From Methyloprofundus sedimenti (GTDB taxonomy: Bacteria; Pseudomonadota; Gammaproteobacteria; Methylococcales; Methylomonadaceae): DNA of 64,000 bases. A program made the position numbers and the translations under genes. Where the stretch lies: assembly GCF_002072955.1 (NCBI RefSeq), contig NZ_LPUF01000003.1, forward strand, positions 310,001 through 374,000, given 5' to 3'. Of the stretch, positions 1-9,602 are shown one piece after another (within the stretch, counting starts at the first letter, position 1; every line of letters begins with the position of its first letter). Below the pieces are notes generated by a model, which worked only from the letters and a program-made list of their open reading frames with translations, ran no database searches and was not told where the DNA came from.

Positions 1-443
1 TTGTTGCTATCAATGGAAAAAAAATAACCGGCGCTAGTTCATTACGCACTAATATCGGCATGAAACGTGTCGATGAAGAAGTAAGTGTTGATTTATACCG
101 CGACAAGCAACTTATGACAGTAACAGCGAAAATAGGTGGCGCTTCTCCAGGGCGACTAACTGCCTCGTCTACTGAATTGCCTTTATTAAAAGGCGCAACT
201 TTAAAAGAACTGAGCACGAAGCAACCCTATCAAGGTGTTAGCAAAGGCTTATTGATTACGGGTGTACAAGCAAATAGTCCTGCTGCCCAAGTGGGTTTGA
301 TGGACGGCGATATTATTTTGGCAGTCAATAAAAAAGAGGTCGCGACACTCGCAGATTTAAAGCAAGCAGCAAGCTTATCACATGATCAACTCCTTCTGCA
401 TTTGCAACGCGGACAAAGTTTTCTATATTTTGTGATTAAATAG
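1..443 (+). CDS. DegP/DegQ-type periplasmic serine protease, C-terminal part (cut by window start)
   Basis: The reading frame is open from the first complete codon at position 3, so the gene begins outside the window. The first visible residues (VVAINGKKITGASSLR) are the end of a PDZ1 domain. A second PDZ domain follows, with the motif GLLITGVQANSPAAQVGL and then GDIILAVN. The last residues (LHLQRGQSFLYFVIK) match the conserved DegQ/DegP C-terminus. Family role: envelope protein quality control by a periplasmic trypsin-like protease and chaperone. The catalytic domain is not in view, so DegP and DegQ cannot be separated. The ATG at 60 is internal, not a start. Confidence 0.85.
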   Translation, partial: VAINGKKITGASSLRTNIGMKRVDEEVSVDLYRDKQLMTVTAKIGGASPGRLTASSTELPLLKGATLKELSTKQPYQGVSKGLLITGVQANSPAAQVGLMDGDIILAVNKKEVATLADLKQAASLSHDQLLLHLQRGQSFLYFVIK

Positions 444-461
444 CAGGGACAAATTAATCAG

Positions 462-486
462 GGGTGGACATTAGCGTTGTCCACCC
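462..486 (+). terminator. Hairpin after the degP/degQ-like gene
   Basis: Perfect 9-bp inverted repeat (GGGTGGACA / TGTCCACCC) with a 7-nt loop, 19 nt after the protease stop codon and just before gloB. There is no long T tract, so termination efficiency is uncertain. Confidence 0.55.
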
Positions 487-508
487 TTCACTACTAGATT
501 GAGTAATT

Positions 509-1276
509 ATGATGTTAGATATACAACAAATTCCAGTTCTTAATGATAATTACATTTACCTTATTCATGACCCTGAATCGCAAGAAACAGCCGTCGTTGA
601 TCCAGCGTTAGCAGAACCAGTATTAGATGTACTTAAACAAAAAAACTGGCAACTTAACTATATTCTTAACACCCATCATCATGGAGATCATATTGGTGGA
701 AACCTGGCGTTAAAAAAGAAAACTCAGTGTAAAATTGTCGGATCTGCAACAGACCAGCAACGTATCCCTGGTATTGATATATCATTAAGTGAAGGTGACA
801 TCTTTAAACTGGGCAACTACGAGTTTCAGGTAATTAGTTGTTCAGGACATACTATCGGCCATATCGCCTTTTATCAGCCTGAAGCTAAGGCACTTTTCTG
901 TGGTGATACCTTATTTGCAATCGGTTGCGGTCGTTTATTTGAAGGTTCAGCCGAACAAATGCTGCAATCGTTAAAAAAATTTTCCAGCCTTCCTTTAGAT
1001 ACAAAAGTCTACTGCGCGCATGAATATACGGCTGCGAATGCACAATTTGCACTTTCAGTAGAACCTGAGAATACTAACTTACTTAAAGCAGTTGAGCGTA
1101 TTAAGCAACTCAGGGAAAATAACCTACCGACCGTTCCAACAACCCTGGAACAGGAACAGACCACTAACCCGTTTTTACGTACTGACAGTCCTGACATACA
1201 ACAAACACTGGCTATGCAAGGAGCTTCTGAACTAGCTGTATTTACTGAACTCCGGCTAAGAAAAAATCGTTTTTGA
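509..1276 (+). CDS. gloB: Hydroxyacylglutathione hydrolase (glyoxalase II)
   Basis: Metallo-beta-lactamase fold hydrolase that splits S-D-lactoylglutathione into D-lactate and glutathione in methylglyoxal detoxification; cytosolic. The signature THHHGDH lies at residues 55-61. Further conserved pieces are SCSGHTIGHIAFY, the FCGDTLF aspartate that bridges the two metals, and the AHEYT histidine. The C-terminal domain ends with the RLRKN motif typical of GloB. The length of 255 residues is normal. Two starts are possible, ATG at 509 or at 512; only one residue differs. It stands alone between a hairpin and the convergent Mla-type operon. Confidence 0.95.
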   Translation: MMLDIQQIPVLNDNYIYLIHDPESQETAVVDPALAEPVLDVLKQKNWQLNYILNTHHHGDHIGGNLALKKKTQCKIVGSATDQQRIPGIDISLSEGDIFKLGNYEFQVISCSGHTIGHIAFYQPEAKALFCGDTLFAIGCGRLFEGSAEQMLQSLKKFSSLPLDTKVYCAHEYTAANAQFALSVEPENTNLLKAVERIKQLRENNLPTVPTTLEQEQTTNPFLRTDSPDIQQTLAMQGASELAVFTELRLRKNRF

Positions 1277-1296
1277 AACCAGCAATAGTATGGTTT
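1276..1296 (+). terminator. Weak hairpin at the gloB stop
   Basis: AAACCA / TGGTTT arms with a 9-nt loop, followed by GTTT, start on the last base of the gloB stop codon. The stem is short, so this is only a candidate terminator. Confidence 0.3.
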
Positions 1297-1386
1297 GTTT
1301 ACTGAACTTATTTGTTAACAAAAATTTACTAAAAAAACGAAAAACATACTATGGGCAAAAACCTGGTTTATCCATTGCTACTCATC

Positions 1387-2382
1387 TTAGCGTTTTTTTC
1401 CTTGAATAATCGCTTCAGGGTGACGCTCTAAATAATCCGCTAATAAGCGTAAGGATTTTGCAGAACGGCTTAACTCTATTAAAGTGCTATTTAAATTGCG
1501 TTGTAACTGAGCATCTCCATTGAATACTTCACTTATATTGTCTGCACTCACTTTAAATTGATCAAGCGTTAAATTGGTATTTGCAATCGTTTGTTGAATA
1601 TCCGCCAATAAAGGCGCAGTTGCATTATCCAGTTTTTGCATAGTCGTACTGCTATGCTTCAAAGTTGTTTCAGCATTAACAGCAATCGCCACTGAATGCT
1701 TATTAAAAGTAGTTAGAATACCTTCTAATTCAGTTAAAGAAGCTGATAAAGCATGAATCGCCTGTTTGGTTTCATCAGAACCCGTAATTTGCTTAATATT
1801 TTTAACCGTTAACAACAACTCTGTAAACAACTCCTGAATATCAAGATTCTGAAACTCTCTAATTACATCAGTTATATTTTTTTGCACCTCCTGACTACTG
1901 GAGGTAATCGCAGGCAATTCTACAAAATCATGATTTAAACCGGTTAACTTAACTGGTAACTTGGGGTTTAATAAAGATTCTATATATAATTGCCCAGTGA
2001 CTAAACTGGTATATTGCAATTGCATACGCAAACCATCACTTATCAATTGCTCCATAACCATCTTGTCGCTATGAGGATCCTTTAGATCCAGTATTTGTTT
2101 ACATTTTTGATGATCTATTTCAATAAATACCGGCGTCAATATACGTTTAGTGTTTGGATCTAGTTGTACTTGAATATCGGTTACCTTCCCTATCGGGACA
2201 CCCTGCATTTTTACCAAAGCACCAATAGATAAACCATTCACTGATTCATTAAAATAAATAACATATCTGGATTTCGCCGTGAACCATTGACCACTGGTAA
2301 ACACTGTAATGCCCAAAAGAGCAATCAACACTGCTCCCATCACAAAAACACCAATAATAGTCGGATTAGCTTGTTTACTCAT
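1387..2382 (-). CDS. MCE/MlaD-family substrate-binding protein
   Basis: Periplasmic lipid-binding component of an MCE-type ABC transporter. One N-terminal membrane anchor (about residues 8-30) is followed by a single MCE domain at about 38-115, with the typical segment VNGLSIGALVKMQGVPIGKV. The remainder is a long helical tail predicted to form coiled coils. At 331 residues it is longer than E. coli MlaD and closer to the MCE proteins of Pqi/Let-like or plant-TGD-like systems. It overlaps the ATPase gene by 8 bp and is the last gene of the three-gene operon mlaE-mlaF-mlaD. The exact lipid substrate cannot be read from the sequence. Confidence 0.85.
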   Translation of the reverse strand: MSKQANPTIIGVFVMGAVLIALLGITVFTSGQWFTAKSRYVIYFNESVNGLSIGALVKMQGVPIGKVTDIQVQLDPNTKRILTPVFIEIDHQKCKQILDLKDPHSDKMVMEQLISDGLRMQLQYTSLVTGQLYIESLLNPKLPVKLTGLNHDFVELPAITSSSQEVQKNITDVIREFQNLDIQELFTELLLTVKNIKQITGSDETKQAIHALSASLTELEGILTTFNKHSVAIAVNAETTLKHSSTTMQKLDNATAPLLADIQQTIANTNLTLDQFKVSADNISEVFNGDAQLQRNLNSTLIELSRSAKSLRLLADYLERHPEAIIQGKKR

Positions 2383-3127
2383 GCATCCCTCTACTTAAAA
2401 ACTGTTGTACAACAGGGTTTGGACATTTATTTAATAAATCTTTAGGTGGGCCTTGGGCAATTTGTGTTTTACTGATCGAATCCAGAAAAACACTATCCGT
2501 ACCAATGGCAAACAGGCTAGGCAAATCATGAGTTACGACAACAATTGTCGTGCCTAGACTTGCCTGAATACTAATAATCAAGTCATCTAATAATTTGGCA
2601 CTCAAAGGATCTAAGCCAGCGGAAGGTTCGTCAAAAAACAAAATATCCGGATCCAATGCCAAAGCCCTTGCAAGGCCCGCTCTTTTTTTCATGCCACCAC
2701 TAATTTCTGCCGGATAATATTCCTCAAATCCCACCAGACCGACTAATGCCAGCTTAAAGTAAGCCAGACCTTGAATTTCATCATAACTTAAATCCGTATA
2801 TTCTTTTAAGGGCAACTCTATGTTTTCCGCCAGGGTCAATGAACTCCATAATGCACCGCTTTGATACATTACACCATTAGCACGCATGATTTTCTTACGC
2901 TCTGTTTCAGAAATTTTCCATAAATTTGCATCCTGATAATAAATATCACCTGCAGCAGGTGCCTTTAAACCTAATAGATGCCTGAGTAAGGTACTTTTCC
3001 CACAGCCATTACCGCCCATTACGATAAAAATATCGCCTTTATAGATACTGAAATTAAGATCCTGCTGGATAATAAAATCACCATAAGCCATCGTTAAGTT
3101 TTTAACCTCAATATGTACTTGTTTCAT
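2375..3127 (-). CDS. MlaF-family ABC transporter ATPase
   Basis: Cytoplasmic ATPase driving an MCE-type phospholipid transporter. Walker A GGNGCGKST lies at residues 38-46. The ABC signature is ISGGMKKRAGLARA, the Walker B is ILFFDEPSAGLDP, and the switch histidine lies in VVVTHD. The signature GGMKKRA is characteristic of MlaF/Ttg2A-like ATPases. It is translationally coupled: it starts 1 nt after the permease stop and overlaps the MCE gene by 8 bp. The length of 250 residues is normal for the family. Confidence 0.9.
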   Translation of the reverse strand: MKQVHIEVKNLTMAYGDFIIQQDLNFSIYKGDIFIVMGGNGCGKSTLLRHLLGLKAPAAGDIYYQDANLWKISETERKKIMRANGVMYQSGALWSSLTLAENIELPLKEYTDLSYDEIQGLAYFKLALVGLVGFEEYYPAEISGGMKKRAGLARALALDPDILFFDEPSAGLDPLSAKLLDDLIISIQASLGTTIVVVTHDLPSLFAIGTDSVFLDSISKTQIAQGPPKDLLNKCPNPVVQQFLSRGMHE

Positions 3128-3128
3128 A

Positions 3129-4316
3129 TTAAAAATCTATAATCTGATAAACCACTGTCAAAGTAGCATCTGCGACTACAATACTCACTATTCCAGCTAC
3201 TACGGCGGCTGTTGCCGCATCTCCAACGGAAGAAGAACTGCGTCCACATTGCATACCACTTAAACACCCGGATAATGCTACCAATACGCCAAAGACACTG
3301 CTTTTAATTAATCCTGCAAAAAAGTCATTCAGATCGAGTGCGGATTTGGTCTGTATTAAATACTCGACCACTGAAATATCCAGCAAAGTCACACTAACTA
3401 ATAATCCCCCCAGAATCCCCATCAAATCAGCATATAAACATAATAGCGGCAGCATAATAATCAGCGCTAACATACGCGGTAAAACGAGAAAATCAATCGG
3501 TGAAATTCCTAAGGTTTCCAGAGCATCAATTTCCTCATTCACCTGCATGGAGCCTAGCTGCGAAGCAAATGCAGCCCCCGTGCGCCCTGCCATAATAATA
3601 GCCGTCATCATCGCCCCCATTTCCCTGGCCATGCCTAAACCTACCAGATTGGCTACATAAATTTGCGCCCCAAAAATCTTAAGCTGCATGGCACCGACAA
3701 ATGCGAGTATCAATCCCACTAGCAGGCTAATTAATGTGACAATAGCTAATGCGCCGGGGCCGCATTCTTGCATAATCAGCCATAAATCTCTTTGTCGAAA
3801 ACAGGCCTTACCTTGTAATAAACGTAAACTGCTCAGACATGCTTCACCAACAAACGTTAGCATAGCCTGAGTTTGCTGATAAAAAGCCAACGTTTGCTGT
3901 CCTAACCGCGCAAGGAATGATGCTTCATGTAGAATCTTTTGCCCACTGTCACGCACTGGAAAAGCAGAGGCTTGATGTAATAAGCCTTGTGCTGCAGCGG
4001 GCACATCCGCCATATTAAGGACAATACCCTGTTCTTTACAATACGCATCTAACTGAAATAAAAAAAGCACGAAACGGCTATCCCAGCGGCCTAGTTGCTG
4101 AATCTTTAAGTCAAGCTGCACACAGCTCTGTTTTTCCAGTTGAGGCTTAACTGACTTGAAACTGGGCACAATATTACCCATGACCCAGTCGCCCTGAATA
4201 TGCGCTTTACTTATTTTGCCTTCAGTTGATGAAAGTTGAAACGTACATTGATCCAATGAAAAACCTATTGTTAAAAAACTATGCACATATAAGCAATAAT
4301 TAGCGGACACAGTCAA
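3129..4316 (-). CDS. MlaE-family permease with N-terminal STAS-like domain
   Basis: Inner-membrane permease of the MCE transporter. Residues 1 to about 110 look like a MlaB/STAS-type domain. Residues about 140-395 form the MlaE permease core with several hydrophobic helices and the conserved stretches REMGAMMTAIIMAGRTGAAFA and EEIDALETLGI. Fusion of the STAS part to the permease explains why no separate mlaB follows. It is the first gene of the operon and divergent from pepA. The start is uncertain: the first 15 or so residues do not resemble the family and a later start is possible. Known role of the family: moving phospholipids between the membranes; direction and substrate here are inference. 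Confidence 0.85.
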   Translation of the reverse strand: MTVSANYCLYVHSFLTIGFSLDQCTFQLSSTEGKISKAHIQGDWVMGNIVPSFKSVKPQLEKQSCVQLDLKIQQLGRWDSRFVLFLFQLDAYCKEQGIVLNMADVPAAAQGLLHQASAFPVRDSGQKILHEASFLARLGQQTLAFYQQTQAMLTFVGEACLSSLRLLQGKACFRQRDLWLIMQECGPGALAIVTLISLLVGLILAFVGAMQLKIFGAQIYVANLVGLGMAREMGAMMTAIIMAGRTGAAFASQLGSMQVNEEIDALETLGISPIDFLVLPRMLALIIMLPLLCLYADLMGILGGLLVSVTLLDISVVEYLIQTKSALDLNDFFAGLIKSSVFGVLVALSGCLSGMQCGRSSSSVGDAATAAVVAGIVSIVVADATLTVVYQIIDF

Positions 4317-4507
4317 TAAAAAAATTGCTTATTTAACGACCCGTGGACGCCCTGTTGAAAAAATAGACTACCCTCTGTGAGCTTTACACACTCATGATTG
4401 AGACTTTGTGTCGACTGTTTTTCCGATAATACTGCACAGCAAACTTATACAGGCCAAATATATTGTATAATCATTTACATTATCAACCCAACCTCCTAAT
4501 GAGCTTT

Positions 4508-5995
4508 ATGGATTATTTATTAGCCAACACCCCTATAGAAACACTGAAAACTGAATGCCTTATCGTAGCAGTTTTTGAAAATAAACAGCTAAGCCCAGCA
4601 GCGCAAAAACTGGATTTATTGACCGATGGTTTAATTACGGATACTCTCCAACGCGGTGATATCAAGGGTAAAGTTGCTGATACCTTGCTGATAAATTATT
4701 TACCCTATGCTGCAATTAAACGTACGTTACTAGTGGGCTTTGGCGATGCCGACAAATTAACGCCGAAGGATTATCGTAAAGCAATAAATGCTGCCGCTAA
4801 TACACTAAAATCAACCCAAATCAGCAGCGCTGACTGTTATTTAACCGAAATTAAGCTGGCTAAACACAGTATCACCTGGAACGCACGGCAGATTATTGAA
4901 GCTTTTGATACATCATTCTATCAATTTAATGATTGCAAAAGTAAACCAGCAGACATACTGGCTCTAAAAGCTTTAAGCCTGAATAGCCTGACAGATACAG
5001 ATGCTATTCAAACAGGCATTAATCAAGGCAAAGCAATTGCACAAGGCGTTGCACTGGCAAAACGCGTCTCTGATTTACCAGGAAATATTTGTACACCAAC
5101 GTATCTGGCTGGACAAGCACTTGAGATAGCCAAGCAAAATAAAAATTTAACAGCTGAAATTCTGGAAGAAGCCGATATGGAAAAACTCGGTATGGGCTCT
5201 TTTCTTTCAGTCAGTCGCGGTAGCCGTCAACCGGCTAAACTAATTACTCTGGAATATAAAGGGGCCGATAAAAATGTTCAGCCGATTGTATTTGTTGGCA
5301 AAGGTTTAACCTTTGATGCCGGTGGTATTTCTTTAAAACCGGGTGCTGGCATGGATGAAATGAAATATGATATGTGCGGTAGTGCAGCCGTTCTTGGTGC
5401 ATTGCAGGCAGCAGCGCAATTAGAACTGCCATTGAATATTATCGGCATTATCCCCTCTTCCGAAAATATGCCTGATGGCGATGCCAATAAACCTGGAGAT
5501 ATTGTCACCAGCATGGCTGGGCTGACTATCGAAATATTAAATACCGATGCTGAAGGTCGTCTAATTCTGTGTGATGCACTCACTTACGCCAAAAAATTCA
5601 ACCCCGATGTAGTGATTGATATGGCAACGCTGACAGGTGCGTGTTTGGTTGCCTTAGGACGTGTACCTAGTGGCTTGCTGGGTAATGACGATGCACTTTG
5701 CAATGACCTATATAGCGCAAGTGAAACCGCTTTGGATAGTGTCTGGCGTTTACCTTTATGGGATGAATATCAGGATCAGTTAAAATCTAACTTTGCCGAT
5801 ATAGCCAATATCGGCGGGCGTGATGCCGGAACCATTACAGCTGCTTGTTTTCTATCGCGATTTACCGAAGACTACCAATGGGCGCATCTGGATATAGCAG
5901 GGACAGCCTGGAAAACTGGAGATGCAAAAGGTGCAACAGGTCGCCCTGTGCCGCTATTAGTACAATATTTACTAGACCGCTCGAATGCCGCCTAA
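4508..5995 (+). CDS. pepA: Leucyl aminopeptidase
   Basis: Cytosolic M17 aminopeptidase with two metal ions; releases N-terminal residues from peptides and in some bacteria also acts as a DNA-binding accessory factor. Conserved motifs include [25 protein letters not shown] and the family signature NTDAEGRL, followed by DMATLTGAC and [10 protein letters not shown]. The frame is open from 4463, but the ATG at 4508 gives an N-terminus that lines up residue for residue with E. coli PepA (17 residues to the conserved Cys of CLIVAVF), so that start is chosen. It overlaps holC by 11 bp. Confidence 0.95.
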   Translation: MDYLLANTPIETLKTECLIVAVFENKQLSPAAQKLDLLTDGLITDTLQRGDIKGKVADTLLINYLPYAAIKRTLLVGFGDADKLTPKDYRKAINAAANTLKSTQISSADCYLTEIKLAKHSITWNARQIIEAFDTSFYQFNDCKSKPADILALKALSLNSLTDTDAIQTGINQGKAIAQGVALAKRVSDLPGNICTPTYLAGQALEIAKQNKNLTAEILEEADMEKLGMGSFLSVSRGSRQPAKLITLEYKGADKNVQPIVFVGKGLTFDAGGISLKPGAGMDEMKYDMCGSAAVLGALQAAAQLELPLNIIGIIPSSENMPDGDANKPGDIVTSMAGLTIEILNTDAEGRLILCDALTYAKKFNPDVVIDMATLTGACLVALGRVPSGLLGNDDALCNDLYSASETALDSVWRLPLWDEYQDQLKSNFADIANIGGRDAGTITAACFLSRFTEDYQWAHLDIAGTAWKTGDAKGATGRPVPLLVQYLLDRSNAA

Positions 5996-6416
5996 GGTTA
6001 ATTTTTATATCTTGTCGTCCCAGTCGGAACAGGGACGACAACTATTTGCCTGCAAATTAGCTGAAAAGGCTTTTCGCCTGGGATTTAAAACTTATATACT
6101 GACTGATAATTTAATCCAGGCGCAACAAATGGATAAACAGCTTTGGACTTTTCGTGCCAACAGTTTTGTGGCACACGAAATTTACCAGAATGACTTACCG
6201 AGCATTGCTAATACCGTTATAATTGGCACACAACAAGCCCCTGCACCCTGGCAACATACACTGATTAATTTATCGACAAAATGTCCTGAAAATTTCATGC
6301 TATCAGAACAAATCCTTGAGTTATTAGATAATGATGAAACCCAAAAACAAGCAGGCAGGTTGCGTTACCGCCAGTATCAACAGCAAGGTATAACACCTAA
6401 TACCCATACAATGTAA
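5985..6416 (+). CDS. holC: DNA polymerase III chi subunit
   Basis: Small clamp-loader accessory protein that links the tau/gamma complex to single-strand binding protein during replication. The N-terminal FYIL motif and the later segment [16 protein letters not shown] match HolC, as does the order pepA-holC-valS, which is conserved in gammaproteobacteria. The length of 143 residues is normal. It overlaps the end of pepA by 11 bp, so translation is probably coupled. Confidence 0.9.
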   Translation: MPPKVNFYILSSQSEQGRQLFACKLAEKAFRLGFKTYILTDNLIQAQQMDKQLWTFRANSFVAHEIYQNDLPSIANTVIIGTQQAPAPWQHTLINLSTKCPENFMLSEQILELLDNDETQKQAGRLRYRQYQQQGITPNTHTM

Positions 6417-6493
6417 CGTAGTCTGGATTAAATTTTTATTGCCAAGCAAGATAAACTCAACCCGACAATAGACTGTTTAAAAAGCAGTGTCGG

Positions 6494-6527
6494 ATTATGT
6501 TATCTATGCTTCGCCAGATAACATAAT
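6494..6527 (+). promoter_or_regulatory. Stable hairpin between holC and valS
   Basis: Perfect 12-bp inverted repeat (ATTATGTTATCT / AGATAACATAAT) with a 10-nt loop, 54 nt before the valS ATG. There is no T tract, so it may be a leader structure or a processing site rather than a terminator. Confidence 0.4.
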
Positions 6528-6581
6528 TCAGCTTACATCACTCTTAATAAAAACTTTTCAATCTATATCTAAACCGCATTC

Positions 6582-9392
6582 ATGGAAAAAACATACAACC
6601 CCGCTGCTATCGAACAACATTGGTACACCACTTGGGAAGAAAAAAATTACTTCGCTCCCAGGCAGGAAGGTAAATCATTCTGTATTATGATTCCACCTCC
6701 TAATGTCACGGGCAGTTTGCATATGGGGCACGCTTTCCAGGATACTATTATGGATGCGCTTACCCGTTACCATCGCATGAAAGGCTATAACACTTTGTGG
6801 CAACCGGGAACTGATCATGCCGGGATAGCTACACAAATGGTGGTTGAACGTTTAATTAACCAGGAAGGTAAAACCCGGCATGACTATGGACGCGAAAAAT
6901 TTATTGAGCGTATATGGGACTGGAAAGAGGAATCAGGCGGCACGATTACCAAGCAATTACGCCGCATGGGGGCATCACTGGACTGGTCACGCGAACGCTT
7001 TACGATGGATGATGGATTATCTGAAGCAGTTAAAGAAGTGTTTATCAGCCTGTATGAAGAAGGCTTGATTTATCGTGGTAAACGCCTGGTTAACTGGGAC
7101 CCCGTATTACATACCGCAGTATCGGATTTAGAAGTGTTATCCGAAGAAGAAAACGGCTCTATGTGGCATATGCGTTATCCACTGTCTAATGGATCCGGGC
7201 ATTTAATCGTCGCCACAACGCGCCCTGAAACCATGCTCGGTGATGCGGCTGTAGCGATTCATCCAAATGACGAGCGTTACAAACACTTGCTTGGTGAATT
7301 TATTAAGTTACCGCTTTCAGGTCGATTAATTCCGATTATTGCCGATGAGTATGTGGATCCTGAATTTGGTACAGGTTGCGTTAAAATTACCCCTGCACAT
7401 GACTTTAATGACTACGAGGTCTGGACACGGCACAAAGAAATCTCTGCCATTCAAAACCAAATTCATGGTGGTCTAATTAATATTTTTACCGTTGATGCAG
7501 CAATTCGCGCTAATGAAGAAGAGGAACAAGACTTAATTCCTGCACAATATATAGGCTTGGACCGTGTCGCGGCTCGTAAACAAATCGTGGCCGATCTGGA
7601 CTCCCTGGGTCTATTAGAAAAAATTGACGACCATAAATTAATGGTGCCACGCGGCGATCGTTCGGGCAGCATCATAGAACCGTTACTAACTGACCAATGG
7701 TATGTCAAAGTTGCACCACTTGCTGAACCCGCTTTAGAGGCAGTTAAAAGTGGCGAGATTCAATTTGTTCCTGATAACTGGAAAAATACCTATTACGACT
7801 GGATGAATAATATACAGGATTGGTGTATTTCGCGGCAGATTTGGTGGGGGCACCGTATCCCTGCCTGGTATGATGAATTGGGTAATATTTATGTTGGACG
7901 CACTGAGCAAGACGTTCGTGAAAAACATAATCTAACTGATGGCTATGCATTAAAACAAGATGAAGATGTATTAGACACCTGGTTTTCTTCAGCACTGTGG
8001 CCTTTTTCAACCTTAGGCTGGCCTGAAAAGACACCTGAACTAGAGCAGCATTATCCTGGTGCTGTTTTAGTCACAGGCTTTGATATTATCTTTTTCTGGG
8101 TAGCTCGCATGATTATGATGGGCAAAAAATTCATGGGTGATGTACCTTTCAAAAAGGTTTATATACATGGGCTAGTACGCGATGCGGAAGGCCAAAAAAT
8201 GTCTAAATCTAAAGGTAATGTCTTAGACCCTATTGATTTAATTGATGGCATTTGTTTAGAAGATTTAGTAACCAAGCGTGTCTCAGGAATGATGCAACCG
8301 CACCTGGCAGAAAAAATCGAAAAAGCGACCCGTAAAGCATTTCCGGCTGGTATTCCTTCTTATGGAACTGATGCACTCCGCTTTACCTTTGCTTCACTTG
8401 CGTCAACAGGTCGAGATATTCGTCTGGACAGTGGCCGGATAGAAGGTTACCGTAATTTCTGTAACAAATTATGGAATGCTGCACGTTTTGTACTGATGAA
8501 TACTGAAGAGCAGGATTGTGGAGTAACTGGAGGTGTTCTGGAGTGCAGCCAGACAGACAAATGGATCGTATCGCGTTTAAATCAGGTTATTGCCACCACG
8601 AGCGATGCTATTGAAAATTACCGTTTTGACCACGCCGCCCAAGAAATTTATGAATTTATCTGGAATGACTATTGTGACTGGTATTTAGAATTGTCAAAAA
8701 TTTCATTGCAATCAGATAATGAAGCACTACAACGTGGCACCCGCAAAACATTATTAACTGTTTTAGAAACAGTATTGCGTCTTGCGCATCCGATCATGCC
8801 TTTTATTACCGAAGAAATCTGGCAACGTGTAGCGCCATTGGCTGGGGTAAACGCTGCAACGATAATGTTACAGGCATATCCTGAATCAGATACGGCACAA
8901 ATAGACCAGCAAGCTATTGCCACTACTGAATGGACTAAACAATTTATTTTAGGTGTCCGACGAATTCGTGGAGAAATGAATATTGCGCCAGGCAAACCTT
9001 TACCAGTTTTACTGGAAAACATCAGTATATTAGACCAGCAATACCTGCCACATGCTCGGATTTATTTACAAAAACTTGGCCGTATTGAATCAATTACCTG
9101 TTTAGAAACCCATGAAACTGCTCCCGAGTCTGCCATTGCTTTAGTTGGCGAACTACGTATTCTTATCCCCATGGCCGGTTTAATTGATAAAGTAGCAGAA
9201 ATGAACCGTCTGGAAAAAGAAATTGCCAGACTAGAAAAAGATTTACCGCGTATTGAAGGGAAATTGAATAACCCTAAATTTGTCGATAAAGCACCCGCAA
9301 ATGTTATTGACAAAGAAAAAGAAAAATTGGTCAATATACAAAGCTCACTGACTAATTTTAATCAGCAATTACAAAAAATTAGACTATTGTAA
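6582..9392 (+). CDS. valS: Valyl-tRNA synthetase
   Basis: Class I aminoacyl-tRNA synthetase charging tRNA-Val; cytosolic and essential. The HIGH-type motif is HMGH at residues 47-50 within [14 protein letters not shown]. The KMSKS motif is at about residue 539, followed by GNVLDP. The editing (CP1) domain with [10 protein letters not shown] is present. The C-terminal coiled-coil arm, rich in Lys and Glu (about 865-936), that contacts tRNA is complete. The length of 936 residues is normal and no lesion is seen. It is probably co-transcribed with pepA and holC. Confidence 0.97.
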   Translation: MEKTYNPAAIEQHWYTTWEEKNYFAPRQEGKSFCIMIPPPNVTGSLHMGHAFQDTIMDALTRYHRMKGYNTLWQPGTDHAGIATQMVVERLINQEGKTRHDYGREKFIERIWDWKEESGGTITKQLRRMGASLDWSRERFTMDDGLSEAVKEVFISLYEEGLIYRGKRLVNWDPVLHTAVSDLEVLSEEENGSMWHMRYPLSNGSGHLIVATTRPETMLGDAAVAIHPNDERYKHLLGEFIKLPLSGRLIPIIADEYVDPEFGTGCVKITPAHDFNDYEVWTRHKEISAIQNQIHGGLINIFTVDAAIRANEEEEQDLIPAQYIGLDRVAARKQIVADLDSLGLLEKIDDHKLMVPRGDRSGSIIEPLLTDQWYVKVAPLAEPALEAVKSGEIQFVPDNWKNTYYDWMNNIQDWCISRQIWWGHRIPAWYDELGNIYVGRTEQDVREKHNLTDGYALKQDEDVLDTWFSSALWPFSTLGWPEKTPELEQHYPGAVLVTGFDIIFFWVARMIMMGKKFMGDVPFKKVYIHGLVRDAEGQKMSKSKGNVLDPIDLIDGICLEDLVTKRVSGMMQPHLAEKIEKATRKAFPAGIPSYGTDALRFTFASLASTGRDIRLDSGRIEGYRNFCNKLWNAARFVLMNTEEQDCGVTGGVLECSQTDKWIVSRLNQVIATTSDAIENYRFDHAAQEIYEFIWNDYCDWYLELSKISLQSDNEALQRGTRKTLLTVLETVLRLAHPIMPFITEEIWQRVAPLAGVNAATIMLQAYPESDTAQIDQQAIATTEWTKQFILGVRRIRGEMNIAPGKPLPVLLENISILDQQYLPHARIYLQKLGRIESITCLETHETAPESAIALVGELRILIPMAGLIDKVAEMNRLEKEIARLEKDLPRIEGKLNNPKFVDKAPANVIDKEKEKLVNIQSSLTNFNQQLQKIRLL

Positions 9393-9422
9393 ACATTGAT
9401 ATCAGTATTTTTACTCTTTAAA

Positions 9423-9459
9423 GATGCAAGGGATACCGAATTCGATTTCTCCTTGCATC
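9423..9459 (+). terminator. Hairpin after valS
   Basis: Inverted repeat GATGCAAGG / CCTTGCATC, 19 nt apart, then AAAAATTGC; it starts 30 nt after the valS stop. It lacks a T tract. Confidence 0.45.
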
Positions 9460-9602
9460 AAAAATTGCAAAACAAAATTTCCAGAATGATTAATCCAGGT
9501 AGCAAGAGAATTGCTTTTAATACTTATCCTTAATAAAACTTCTACTTAATCAATATTAATGAATAACTTGGCTAATGATGAAGTTTCATCTATATTTAAT
9601 GG

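Noticed and set aside
4463-4507. Upstream start of pepA at 4463
   Set aside because: The first 15 residues are not conserved; the ATG at 4508 lines up with E. coli PepA.
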